DNA of 9,035 nucleotides from Spirosoma sp. (GCA_025351545.1 JANXVQ010000662.1:1-9035), one strand, 5' to 3'. Counted from the first letter of the stretch, positions 1 to 7,280 are shown. Translations and numbers: made by a program. The notes: generated from the sequence alone by a model not told the origin.

Positions 1-136
<136 letters not shown>

Positions 137-308
137 AAATATATTTGTCCTACCCGAAGGTAAAACTGTCTTGTTCAACCGACCTCCGAAGAAGTGAAGT
201 TGAGTTGTTTTGTGCTGACCGTTTGTCAAAGAACTTGGCGCCTGACCCGTTGGTCGAAGCGTGGTTGAGAGGAAGTCTAAAACTCTTAAACTGTGTCTCG
301 TTGCTTGG
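137..308 (-). ncRNA. Pre-16S rRNA leader (transcribed spacer)
   Basis: This stretch lies between the promoter closest to the 16S gene and the mature 16S 5' end, so it should be transcribed and then trimmed off. On the minus strand it holds a boxA-like element (223-235) and two small hairpins capped by cUUCGg tetraloops: 195-182 (5-bp stem, one G-U) and 165-148 (7-bp stem, two G-U pairs). Such loops are typical of stable structured RNA. The main RNase III processing stem would pair with the spacer 3' of 16S, outside the window, so it cannot be seen. Open frames on both strands here have no protein-like features and are disregarded. Confidence 0.8.
223..235 (-). promoter_or_regulatory. boxA-like antitermination site in rRNA leader
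   Basis: On the minus strand this reads AGTTCTTTGACAA, matching 10 of 13 positions of the E. coli rrn boxA TGCTCTTTAACAA. It sits about 90 nt upstream of the mature 16S end, where rrn boxA elements are usually found. In characterised bacteria, boxA RNA binds NusB and NusE (S10) and keeps RNA polymerase resistant to Rho while it transcribes untranslated rRNA. That it does so here is inferred from sequence and position. Confidence 0.65.
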
Positions 309-343
309 GAGTGCAAAGGTACACTTTATTTCCCGATTGTCAA
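306..343 (-). promoter_or_regulatory. rRNA operon promoter, proximal copy (P1)
   Basis: The minus strand shows TTGACAA (343-337) as the -33 element, a 19-nt spacer, and TACCTTTG (321-314) as the -7 element. The Bacteroidota consensus is TTTG or TTG, a 17-23 nt spacer, then TAnnTTTG, so this is a strong match. The sequence after the -7 box is CACTCCCAA, identical in all three copies, and the start point should fall near 306-308. An A/T-rich tract upstream of the -33 box (AAAAATACTTTCACATTTAC, about 363-344) could act as an UP-like element. It is the copy nearest the 16S gene, about 170 nt from the mature end. Confidence 0.85.
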
Positions 344-443
344 GTAAATGTGAAAGTATTTTTAAAAACTATTTTTCACCTTTTCCTCGTAATGAATTGA
401 TACTGAAAGGCTTGGCCTCGTTTTCTCAATTGTTCCCGTTGTT

Positions 444-482
444 TGGGAGTGCAAAGGTAACACACTTTAATTAACTTGTCAA
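444..482 (-). promoter_or_regulatory. rRNA operon promoter, middle copy (P2)
   Basis: On the minus strand there is a -33 element TTGACAA starting at 482, a 20-nt spacer and a -7 element TACCTTTG (459-452), followed by the shared CACTCCCAA start region. The upstream flank TTTTCACATTTCC closely resembles the one upstream of P1. The -7 box lies exactly 138 bp upstream of the P1 box, so transcripts from here read through P1. Confidence 0.85.
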
Positions 483-583
483 GGAAATGTGAAAATAAAT
501 TTTTCGCTTGACGCTCAGCGGGTTACTCTTACTGGATTGACAGTCAATGGCTTGCGCCGTTGTTCTCAACCTGAATCCCTATT

Positions 584-622
584 TGGGAGTGCAAAGATAG
601 GGCGCGTTTACCCCTCCGGCAA
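584..622 (-). promoter_or_regulatory. rRNA operon promoter, distal copy (P3)
   Basis: On the minus strand there is TTG (622-620), a 20-nt spacer and TATCTTTG (599-592), followed by CACTCCCAAA as in the other copies. The spacer is G/C-rich (about 600-619), unlike the A/T-rich spacers of P1 and P2, and there is no A-rich upstream tract. This copy may therefore be regulated or fire differently. Its -7 box lies 140 bp upstream of that of P2. The -33 region (CTTGCC on the minus strand) shares a hexamer with the palindrome at 648-670. Confidence 0.75.
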
Positions 623-647
623 GCCCCGCCTGGAAAATAATTGAAGG

Positions 648-670
648 CTTGCCAAACATTATTTGGCAAG
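648..670. repeat. Perfect 9-bp inverted repeat in the divergent intergenic region
   Basis: CTTGCCAAA (648-656) and TTTGGCAAG (662-670) are perfect reverse complements around a 5-nt centre, CATTA. There is no T-run on either side, and the flanking genes are transcribed away from it, so an intrinsic terminator is unlikely. It lies 26 bp upstream of the P3 -33 element. A third copy of the half-site hexamer (GGCAAG) is at 618-623, overlapping that element. A protein-binding operator is one reading, but no regulator can be named from this. Confidence 0.5.
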
Positions 671-856
671 ACCCCCGTCCTCAGCTACTTAGCCACAAAA
701 AATAATTCTAAACTTTTTCGATATACACCTGGTCTAGTGGCCGCAATTGTGCCAATATGAGCTAAAGAAGCCTTTTTGACCGTTATGCGGACGCTATGGA
801 TTATATTGCATCTCCTATTTGTATCAGTTCATCCGGGACAAATAGTTATTCATCAA
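671..856. other. Intergenic region upstream of sbcD, no clear promoter
   Basis: No exact TAnnTTTG box is visible on the plus strand. The best I can offer is TTTG at 775-778 followed 23 nt later by TATATTGC (802-809), a poor -7 match. No Shine-Dalgarno sequence precedes the sbcD start, which is common in this phylum. The sbcD frame is open back to a TTG at 776 and would add a hydrophobic stretch. That extension looks spurious, because the family starts at 857. Confidence 0.4.
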
Positions 857-2083
857 ATGAAAATATTACACACTGCAGACTGGCATTTGGGAAAACGGCT
901 TCAGGATTTCCACCGATTACAGGAGCAGCGAGATGTATTGACCGAAATCGTTCAGGCTGCGAATCGGGAAGATGTGGATTTAGTTCTGGTGGCAGGAGAC
1001 TTGTTCGATACTTTTAATCCGGACCCACAAGCAGAGGACTTATTATATAGTACTCTAAAGGAATTGACGGCGGGTGGTCGGCGGGTGGTTGTGGCCATCG
1101 CCGGGAACCATGACAATCCAGATCGGATTGAAGCTCAAGACCACTTTGGGCGGGAATGCGGTATTATTTTCGCAGGTTTCCCGAAAACGGAAGTGCGGTC
1201 TTATGAATTGAGTTGCGATGCGAAGTTACTCCGGTCGGCGCCGGGGTTCATTGAGTTGAAATTACCCCGGCATGAAGCACCGGTACGAATTCTACTTACA
1301 CCTTATGCGAATGAGTCCCGCATGCGGTCGTATTTCGGCATGACTGGTCTGGATGATCAATTACGACTAAGTCTGACCGGGCATTGGGCAAGCCTCGCCG
1401 ATACATATATGGATGATCAGGGCGTCAATTTGCTGGTCGCCCATTTATTTGTCATGAAACGTGGTGGCGAACAACCCGAAGAGTCGGATGATGAGCGAAG
1501 CATTCTACAGATTGGGGGAGCGTCGGTAGTTTATACAGACATGATTCCAACCCAGGTTCAGTACACAGCGCTGGGACATTTACATCGTTACCAGGAAATG
1601 GCGGGTGGTCCGGGTCGAGTCGTATATAGTAGCAGCCCGTTAGCGTATAGTTTTGCGGAAGCCGATCAACAGAAATACATTGTTCTGATCGAGGCTGAGC
1701 CGGGTCAGGCAGTCATCGTTACGCCTATTCCACTAACAACTGGTAAACGCCTGTTGCGCCCTCGCTTTAAACGGGTAGACGAAGCGGTAGAATGGTTGCA
1801 GCAGAATCCAAATTGCTACGCTGAAATCACACTTCAAACACCAAATTACTTAACAAGTGACGAACGGCGGCAACTACAGCGGGCCCATGAATCATTAGTA
1901 ACAATTATTCCTGACGTACGCGAGGTGGAAGAAACGGAACAGGAATCAGCTCCAGCTATCGACCTTACGCAAAGTATGGAAGCGCTATTTATAAGTTATT
2001 TTAAAAACAAGAATAAAGGACAGGAGCCGAACGAACGGCTTCAGCATTTATTCCGAGAGATTTTAGCAACCGAATCTGAATGA
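857..2083 (+). CDS. sbcD: Exonuclease SbcD, nuclease subunit of SbcCD
   Basis: 408 aa, the usual SbcD length. SbcD is the Mre11-type subunit. With SbcC it forms an ATP-dependent double-strand exonuclease and hairpin-cleaving endonuclease that trims blocked or palindromic DNA ends in the cytoplasm. The five-part metallophosphoesterase signature is complete: D8-W-H10, G47-D48, G83-N84-H85-D86, H196 in LLVAHLF, and G240-H241-L-H243. These residues hold the two Mn ions. The C-terminal part (about 290-408) fits the capping region and the SbcC-binding tail. The start is ATG 857 because MKILHTADWHLGK is the standard family N-terminus; the longer TTG start at 776 would add 27 unrelated hydrophobic residues. 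The stop overlaps the sbcC start by 4 nt (ATGA), so translation is probably coupled. Confidence 0.96.
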   Translation: MKILHTADWHLGKRLQDFHRLQEQRDVLTEIVQAANREDVDLVLVAGDLFDTFNPDPQAEDLLYSTLKELTAGGRRVVVAIAGNHDNPDRIEAQDHFGRECGIIFAGFPKTEVRSYELSCDAKLLRSAPGFIELKLPRHEAPVRILLTPYANESRMRSYFGMTGLDDQLRLSLTGHWASLADTYMDDQGVNLLVAHLFVMKRGGEQPEESDDERSILQIGGASVVYTDMIPTQVQYTALGHLHRYQEMAGGPGRVVYSSSPLAYSFAEADQQKYIVLIEAEPGQAVIVTPIPLTTGKRLLRPRFKRVDEAVEWLQQNPNCYAEITLQTPNYLTSDERRQLQRAHESLVTIIPDVREVEETEQESAPAIDLTQSMEALFISYFKNKNKGQEPNERLQHLFREILATESE

Positions 2084-5000
2084 TCCCTATCAAACTGTCA
2101 ATTCAGGGGCTCTACTCCTATCAGGAATTACAGGAAATTGACTTCCAGCCGTTAATCGGATCGAGCGTATTTGGCATTTTCGGCAAAGTTGGCAGTGGCA
2201 AAACGTCACTACTTGAAGCCATCAGCTTTGCGTTATACGGCGAAACAGAACGATTGAACAGTCGTGACAACCGTCAGTATAATATGATGAATCTGAAGTC
2301 GAAGCATTTAATTATAGACTTCGAGTTTCAGGCGGGGCCAGATCAGCAGCTATATAAGTTCGTCTATGAGGCCAAACGCCATCCAAAGAAACATCACGAA
2401 ATAGGCGCCGGCGAACGTCGGATGTTTATACGGCAGGACAATGAGTGGCATCCGATTGGCAACGAGAAAGAGGATGTATCTGTATTATCGAAGCAAATCA
2501 TAGGTTTAGACTACGATAATTTCAAGCGGACGATTATTATTCCGCAAAATCAATTTCGGGAGTTCCTGGAGCTCAGCCCGCGCGACCGGACTGAGATGAT
2601 GAATCAATTGTTCAAACTTGATCAATATGACTTAGCGGGACGGGTGAGTAAATTGAGTAAGGCGAATGATAACAAACTTGCCGAACTGCGCGGTTTGCTG
2701 GCTCCGCTGGATGTCGTAACACCAGAATTCATTCAACAGGCAAAAGACGATATTGCCAGGCTGATGATGACTGTCGATGAAAAAGACGCTCACATTAATT
2801 TATTAGAGCCCGATGAGCAACAGTTAGTTCATCGTCAAAAACGCCTTGGCGCGTTGACTACTGCCCGGCAGGAGTTGGCTAACTGGCTCACGGATGAGCC
2901 AACCTATCAGAAAATTCAGTATAACATTGAGCAATATGAAAAATGCCGACTGCTGTTTGAAGCCGATTTACTGGCAATCGACAAAGCATACGTTAAAAGA
3001 CGCGGTCTGATTGACGCAGAAGATAAAGCCCGCCAGTTGCTCAAAGAAGTAACGAATAGGTTGCCCTATTTGCAGACAACTTATGAATCGGCCAGAACTG
3101 TTTACGACAATCGGGATCAGCTAAATGATCAGATTGATGAATTGGATACGGTTCAACAAATCAGAACGCTTCAAAATGTAGTCGAGCAACAGGTAAAGAA
3201 CCAACGTCAGCTGGAGGCAGCCGTCGAAAAACAGAAAGAGTACATCGAACGGCTGCGGGCCGACTGGAAGCGACATCAAACAATTGTTGACAATCAGTTT
3301 GGGCAGGAATCGAATCTGGAGTGCCTATATAAGGTACAGGAATGGTTTGTGGTAAATAAACCCCTGCAAAAACAAGCCGACGATTTACAAACTCAGCTTG
3401 ATAATCATGATAAAAGCGTTGAGGAGATCAAACAACGCAAAAACCGGGCATTAACCGGTTTCATGCCCGAATGGGCTGAGTTGACCCTGAAAACCCTGCC
3501 CGATCAGATTGACAAGGCTATTATACAATTAAAAGAAATAGAGCAGGAACGCACGGCCTCTCATCTACAGACAGTCCTTAAAGCTGAATTAGTCCGTTAC
3601 ACAAACAACCTGACAGACGGCATTCCGTGTCCGTTATGTGGTTCCGTGCATCATCCGGCCAAACACAACGCCAATACGGAGGAGCCGGATGTGGAAAAAA
3701 GTGAGCACTTACTGGCCAAAGTGAAGCAGCGTATCAACGACATGACCGAACTCCGACTGACAATTAAAGGGTTGGAAACAGAGTTGCGAGGGGCGATGGA
3801 AAACGGCAAGCGGCTTATCGGGGAGCGGGGCGATGTCATTCTGCAACTCACTACGCACAATGACTCATTTGTCTGGACAGAATTCACCAAAGACCAAAGC
3901 GATGTGGTTGCTGAGGCCATCCGAAAAGAAGGAATACATCAGAAACAACTTCAGGAAGCGCGAAAGGCCATTCAGGAATTGAATAGGCAACTGGAAGACG
4001 CAGAGAAAATACGCGCGGAACAAAACGGGAAAGTAGCCGAAGCAAAAGCTGACCTGTCTGGATTGAACGGCCAAATTCAGGTTTTTGTCGCATCATTGGT
4101 GCATTACCAGTTGGCCGATGTAGCGCATTGGGGATTGGCTAAAATTGCTGACTTGCGCGAATCATTGACCTTGCAGTACACTCACGCGAAAACGGCATTT
4201 AACGACGCTGAAAAACAGCGAAATGATGCTGAAAAAGAACAGGTGACGGCAGAAGGTCAAGTAAAGGAGTTGGTCAAGCAACTCATCGTTGTTGATGAAG
4301 AGATACTGACTTTAGAGAATACTATCGCCCAAAAACTGGTTGAGAATGGCCTGAAACGAGAACAGGTCGAGCAGATTTTACTAAATAATCTGGATGTAAC
4401 GACAGAGAAACAACGTGTTGAAGAATATAGGGACAAATTGCGTGGACTACAGAATCTGGTCAGTGAATTAGACCTTGAACTGACCGACCAACCGTTTGAC
4501 CCAGTTGCGCTGCTGGCCGTACAGGAGCAATTAAAAACGATTCGTGCTGAAAAGGATGAGTTAAATAAAGCGATCGGCAAGGCGGAAAATGTATTGGCAA
4601 CGCTTGAAGTACAGTGGCTACAGAAAGAGGAACACCAGAAGCGGCATGATGATCTCGATCTCCGACGGCAGGACTTAAAGAAAATGGACGAAATGTTTAG
4701 GGCACAGGGTTTCGTGAACTATGTTTCGTCGGTGTATCTGAAAAATCTTTGCGAATCGGCAAATGAGCGATTCTTCAAGCTGACAAACAATCAGTTAAGG
4801 CTTGAACTGGACGACAAAAACAATTTCCTGGTTCGCGATTACCTCAACGGCGGTGAAGTACGAAGTGTGAAAACACTTTCGGGCGGGCAAACATTTCAGG
4901 CGGCCCTATCGCTGGCGCTGGCGCTATCAGATAATATTCAGCATTTGACGAAAGCCAAGCAAAATCTCTTTTTCCTGGACGAAGGTTTTGGAACGCTCGA

Positions 5001-5166
5001 CAAAGATTCACTGCAAACGGTCTTCAAAACGCTGAAAGCATTGCGGTCCGAAAACCGTGTGGTCGGCATTATCTCACACGTTGAGGAATTGCAACAGGAA
5101 GTAGACAATTTTATCAGGGCAGAAGCGACGGAGAATGGAAGCCGAATTGTGCGAAGTTGGGATTAG
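2080..5166 (+). CDS. sbcC: Exonuclease SbcC, Rad50-like ATPase subunit
   Basis: 1028 aa, close to the E. coli protein of about 1048. It is an SMC/Rad50-type ABC ATPase that uses ATP to gate DNA access to the SbcD nuclease. The two halves of the head domain lie at the ends. The Walker A is GKVGSGKT (35-42) and the Q-loop is PQNQFREFL (Q156). At the C-terminus are the signature LSGGQ (933-937), Walker B LFFLDE (963-968, catalytic E968), D-loop GFGTLD (969-974) and H-loop H1000. Between about 200 and 880 the sequence is rich in E, K, Q and L heptads, an antiparallel coiled coil. This is broken near the middle by the zinc hook C517-P-L-C520, which dimerises two molecules through Zn. The Q-loop has NQF where many relatives have GKF or GGF. 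It overlaps sbcD by 4 nt. No terminator is obvious after the stop. Confidence 0.96.
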   Translation: MIPIKLSIQGLYSYQELQEIDFQPLIGSSVFGIFGKVGSGKTSLLEAISFALYGETERLNSRDNRQYNMMNLKSKHLIIDFEFQAGPDQQLYKFVYEAKRHPKKHHEIGAGERRMFIRQDNEWHPIGNEKEDVSVLSKQIIGLDYDNFKRTIIIPQNQFREFLELSPRDRTEMMNQLFKLDQYDLAGRVSKLSKANDNKLAELRGLLAPLDVVTPEFIQQAKDDIARLMMTVDEKDAHINLLEPDEQQLVHRQKRLGALTTARQELANWLTDEPTYQKIQYNIEQYEKCRLLFEADLLAIDKAYVKRRGLIDAEDKARQLLKEVTNRLPYLQTTYESARTVYDNRDQLNDQIDELDTVQQIRTLQNVVEQQVKNQRQLEAAVEKQKEYIERLRADWKRHQTIVDNQFGQESNLECLYKVQEWFVVNKPLQKQADDLQTQLDNHDKSVEEIKQRKNRALTGFMPEWAELTLKTLPDQIDKAIIQLKEIEQERTASHLQTVLKAELVRYTNNLTDGIPCPLCGSVHHPAKHNANTEEPDVEKSEHLLAKVKQRINDMTELRLTIKGLETELRGAMENGKRLIGERGDVILQLTTHNDSFVWTEFTKDQSDVVAEAIRKEGIHQKQLQEARKAIQELNRQLEDAEKIRAEQNGKVAEAKADLSGLNGQIQVFVASLVHYQLADVAHWGLAKIADLRESLTLQYTHAKTAFNDAEKQRNDAEKEQVTAEGQVKELVKQLIVVDEEILTLENTIAQKLVENGLKREQVEQILLNNLDVTTEKQRVEEYRDKLRGLQNLVSELDLELTDQPFDPVALLAVQEQLKTIRAEKDELNKAIGKAENVLATLEVQWLQKEEHQKRHDDLDLRRQDLKKMDEMFRAQGFVNYVSSVYLKNLCESANERFFKLTNNQLRLELDDKNNFLVRDYLNGGEVRSVKTLSGGQTFQAALSLALALSDNIQHLTKAKQNLFFLDEGFGTLDKDSLQTVFKTLKALRSENRVVGIISHVEELQQEVDNFIRAEATENGSRIVRSWD

Positions 5167-5221
5167 ACGTTACACAGCTTTCCTCCTCTCGTCCCAGTAT
5201 TATCAAATCTCGAACTGTCGC

Positions 5222-5249
5222 CAAAAGTAAATCTGCTTTTCTACTTTTG
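5222..5249 (+). promoter_or_regulatory. Probable promoter -7 box of the PhoD-like gene, within an inverted repeat
   Basis: TACTTTTG at 5242-5249 is a perfect match to the Bacteroidota -7 motif TAnnTTTG and lies 25 bp before the start codon at 5275, giving a leader of about 20 nt. The -33 region is weak: only TGT or CTG near 5214-5218, with no clean TTTG. The box is also the right arm of an 8-bp perfect inverted repeat, CAAAAGTA (5222-5229) and TACTTTTG, 12 nt apart. This could be an operator or chance A/T palindromy. It implies the phosphatase is not simply the third gene of the sbcDC operon. Confidence 0.5.
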
Positions 5250-5274
5250 ACGATCAATAATCAAAGTTGTTCTG

Positions 5275-6327
5275 ATGAAAAAAATTGTCACACTTGGCCT
5301 GCTTGGCTGCATAGCCCTGACCGGATGCCGTACACCAAAGTCGGTAACAACCGCTGTAGAGCAACAAAAGACCATTACAACGATTGCCTTCGGGTCGTGT
5401 AGCGACCAGAAACGGGCGCAACCATTATGGGACGATATAGTAGCCCAGAAACCAGATGTCTGGATTTGGCTTGGCGATAATATTTATGGCGATTCGGAGA
5501 GTATGGACACGCTGAGCGCTAAATACACCAAACAAAAAGCAAATCCAGTGTATCAGCAGCTACGGCAATCGACACCCATTATTGGCGTGTGGGATGATCA
5601 CGATTACGGCGTCAATGATGGCGGAAAAGAATATCCTCGTCGGAAAGAAAGCCAACAGCTTATGCTGGATTTTCTGGATGTACCGGCCAGTAGCCCCTTA
5701 CGTACACAGGAAGGGGGTTACTCCGCCAATGTGTATGGTCCAAAAGGGCAGCGGGTGAAAGTGATTTTATTGGATGGCCGTTATTTTCGCGATCCTCTGA
5801 AGAAAGATGGTAAAACCAATGTACCTAATCCGTCGGGCGACATACTGGGCGAATCACAATGGCAATGGCTGGAAAAGCAACTCACCAATTCCGACGCTGA
5901 TGTACATATTATTGGTAGCGGGATTCAGGTTTTGCCCGAAGAGCATGTTTATGAAAAATGGGCTAACTTCCCAACAGCACGTCAACACCTTCTGGATTTA
6001 TTGAGCAAAACGAAACCGAAGGGCGCACTTTTGATCAGTGGCGACCGGCATATGGCCGAAGTGTCTAAAGTAACTATTCCCGGATTGAACTACAGTCTAT
6101 ACGATATTACCAGCAGTGGCCTCACCCATGTCTCGGCCACACACGAAGAAGCAAACCGTCATCGCGTTGGCGAGATTGTTTCCAAACTCAATTACGGTCT
6201 GATTACCATTAATTGGAACCGCACCGGCGGTGATGCGGCATCCCAAACAGATAAACCACTAAGCGCCACCGTAAAAATTAACGGCGACGATCAGGCAACC
6301 TATCTGACGCAGGAAATTACGTTTTAA
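5275..6327 (+). CDS. PhoD-like metallophosphatase, lipoprotein
   Basis: 350 aa, of the alkaline phosphatase D (PhoD-like) family, hydrolysing phosphate mono- or diesters outside the cytoplasm. The N-terminus is a lipoprotein signal: MKK, a hydrophobic run, then lipobox L15-T-G-C18, so the mature protein should start at lipidated C18 and face the periplasm or the cell surface. Family motifs in order are FGSC (C42, matching the Fe-binding Cys of PhoD), LGDNIYGD (D68), WDDHDYG (106-112, D108, H109), GSGIQ in the middle, and SGDRH (255-259, D257, H259). It is much shorter than classical Bacillus PhoD (over 550 aa), lacking its N-terminal Ig-like domain, so the true substrate is unclear. The ATG at 5275 is fixed by the signal peptide. 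It follows sbcC after 108 bp with its own probable promoter. Confidence 0.88.
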   Translation: MKKIVTLGLLGCIALTGCRTPKSVTTAVEQQKTITTIAFGSCSDQKRAQPLWDDIVAQKPDVWIWLGDNIYGDSESMDTLSAKYTKQKANPVYQQLRQSTPIIGVWDDHDYGVNDGGKEYPRRKESQQLMLDFLDVPASSPLRTQEGGYSANVYGPKGQRVKVILLDGRYFRDPLKKDGKTNVPNPSGDILGESQWQWLEKQLTNSDADVHIIGSGIQVLPEEHVYEKWANFPTARQHLLDLLSKTKPKGALLISGDRHMAEVSKVTIPGLNYSLYDITSSGLTHVSATHEEANRHRVGEIVSKLNYGLITINWNRTGGDAASQTDKPLSATVKINGDDQATYLTQEITF

Positions 6328-6356
6328 GCTATTTCCCATTTAAGTGTCGTACAAAA

Positions 6357-6418
6357 AACTTTGACAAAGCTGATACTATAGTTTCTTGATTATCAGAGTT
6401 ATCAGCTTTGTCAAAGTT
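6357..6418 (-). terminator. 19-bp inverted repeat between convergent genes; fabI terminator
   Basis: Bases 6357-6375 and 6400-6418 are perfect 19-bp reverse complements around a 24-nt loop. On the minus strand the stem runs straight into a run of six T (complement of 6353-6358), partly absorbed by the stem base, then GTACG. This is a Rho-independent terminator layout for fabI, which ends 26 bp upstream in that direction. On the plus strand the stem is followed only by CAGTTTAAATTTG, so termination of the phosphatase gene is weaker, though the hairpin may still serve both. The stem is A/T-rich (7 G/C pairs of 19) and the loop is unusually large for a terminator. Confidence 0.65.
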
Positions 6419-6443
6419 CAGTTTAAATTTGCGTGATTACCTT

Positions 6444-7259
6444 CTATTCCTTATTAACTAATTCCATTACTTCTTCCGAAATACCAGTCATGGAGAACCC
6501 GCCATCGTGGAAGAGGTTTTGCATCGTAACCATGCGGGTCAGATCCGAGAAAAGCGTAATGCAATAGTCAGCGCATTGGTCGGCGGTAGCGTTGCCGAGG
6601 GGAGCGGTTTTATCGGCGAAATCGAAGAATTTATCGAATCCACCAATACCGCTACCAGCCTTCGTTGGCGTTGGTGATTGAGAAACCGTGTTTACACGCA
6701 CATTGCGGAGTTTGCCATAATGGTAGCCGAAGCTCCGGGCAATTGATTCCAAAACAGCTTTGGCATCAGCCATATCGCTATAAAACGGGAACGTCCGTTG
6801 GGCAGCCATATAGGTCAGAGCAACCACAGAACCCCATTCACTAATGGCATCCTGTTTATACGCTACTTGCATCATTTTATGAAATGATAAGGCCGAGATA
6901 TCGATACTCTGCTTAAACCACTCATAGTTGAGGTCAGTATACGCTTTGCCTTTCCGCACGTTCGGGCTCATACCGATGCTATGCAAGACAAAGTCAACTT
7001 TTCCACCGAGTATATCGGTTGATTTAGTGAACAGATTTTCGATATCCTCTACAGAGGTGGCATCGGCCGGAATGATTTCGGCATCGCACTGTTCAGCGAG
7101 TAATTTAATAGCACCCATCCGCATCGCAATCGGTGCGTTTGTGAGGGTGAAAATGGCGCCTTCTTCTTTCGCTTTTAAAGCGACTTTCCAGGCGATTGAA
7201 TTTTCGTCTAAGGCACCGGAAATGATGCCACGTTTTCCCTTCAGTAATCCGTAAGCCAT
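6444..7259 (-). CDS. fabI: Enoyl-[acyl-carrier-protein] reductase (NADH), FabI
   Basis: 271 aa, normal for FabI. It reduces the trans-2 double bond of enoyl-ACP with NADH, the last step of each round of type II fatty-acid synthesis in the cytoplasm, and is the target of triclosan-type inhibitors. The short-chain dehydrogenase fold shows in the N-terminal nucleotide-binding stretch GIISGALDENSIAW (11-24), which includes the SIA of FabI proteins, then D66-A-T-S, LHSIG (92-96), the active site Y150-x9-Y160-x6-K167, and NTVSQSPTPT later on. The Tyr/Tyr/Lys spacing equals Y146/Y156/K163 of E. coli FabI, which separates it from FabL and FabV. The wording MADAK in place of MGLAK is the Bacteroidota form. 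Start ATG 7257-7259 gives the family's MAYGLLKGKRG opening; the A/T-rich leader has no Shine-Dalgarno sequence. The stop is TAG. Confidence 0.97.
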   Translation of the reverse strand: MAYGLLKGKRGIISGALDENSIAWKVALKAKEEGAIFTLTNAPIAMRMGAIKLLAEQCDAEIIPADATSVEDIENLFTKSTDILGGKVDFVLHSIGMSPNVRKGKAYTDLNYEWFKQSIDISALSFHKMMQVAYKQDAISEWGSVVALTYMAAQRTFPFYSDMADAKAVLESIARSFGYHYGKLRNVRVNTVSQSPTPTKAGSGIGGFDKFFDFADKTAPLGNATADQCADYCITLFSDLTRMVTMQNLFHDGGFSMTGISEEVMELVNKE

Positions 7260-7280
7260 ATTTTTTTTATAATTTTCCCG

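Larger units (their letters stand above)
306..622 (-). repeat. Diverged ~140-bp tandem repeat carrying the three promoters
   Basis: The three promoter cores are spaced 138 and 140 bp apart and share TTTGCACTCCCAA exactly. Homology extends past the cores. After P2 and P3 the minus strand carries TTGAGAAAACG and TTGAGAACAACG, then CAAGCC, then TCAAT-CA-TA-GAG. Upstream of P1 and P2 there is a shared TTTCACATTT-CTTGACAA. This suggests local duplication of a promoter-plus-spacer unit, followed by drift everywhere except the core. Confidence 0.65.

Noticed and set aside
776..856. N-terminal extension of SbcD with a signal-peptide look
   Set aside because: SbcD is cytoplasmic, and the family begins at MKILHTADWH (857). 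The extension is not family-like.
3651..4580. Several minus-strand open frames inside sbcC
   Set aside because: They are antisense shadows of the long coiled-coil region, whose codon bias leaves the opposite strand open. Their Ser/Phe-rich composition is typical of such shadows.
5157..5402. 81-aa plus-strand frame bridging the end of sbcC and the start of the phosphatase gene
   Set aside because: It overlaps both genes out of frame, including the lipoprotein signal peptide, and has no recognisable features.
6359..6369. CTTTGACAAAG in the terminator stem resembles the boxA word in the rRNA leader
   Set aside because: The word is nearly palindromic and A/T-rich, and it sits in a terminator after a protein gene. 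Chance similarity is the simplest explanation.
6928..7254. Plus-strand 108-aa frame opposite fabI
   Set aside because: It is antisense to highly conserved FabI sequence and resembles no family.
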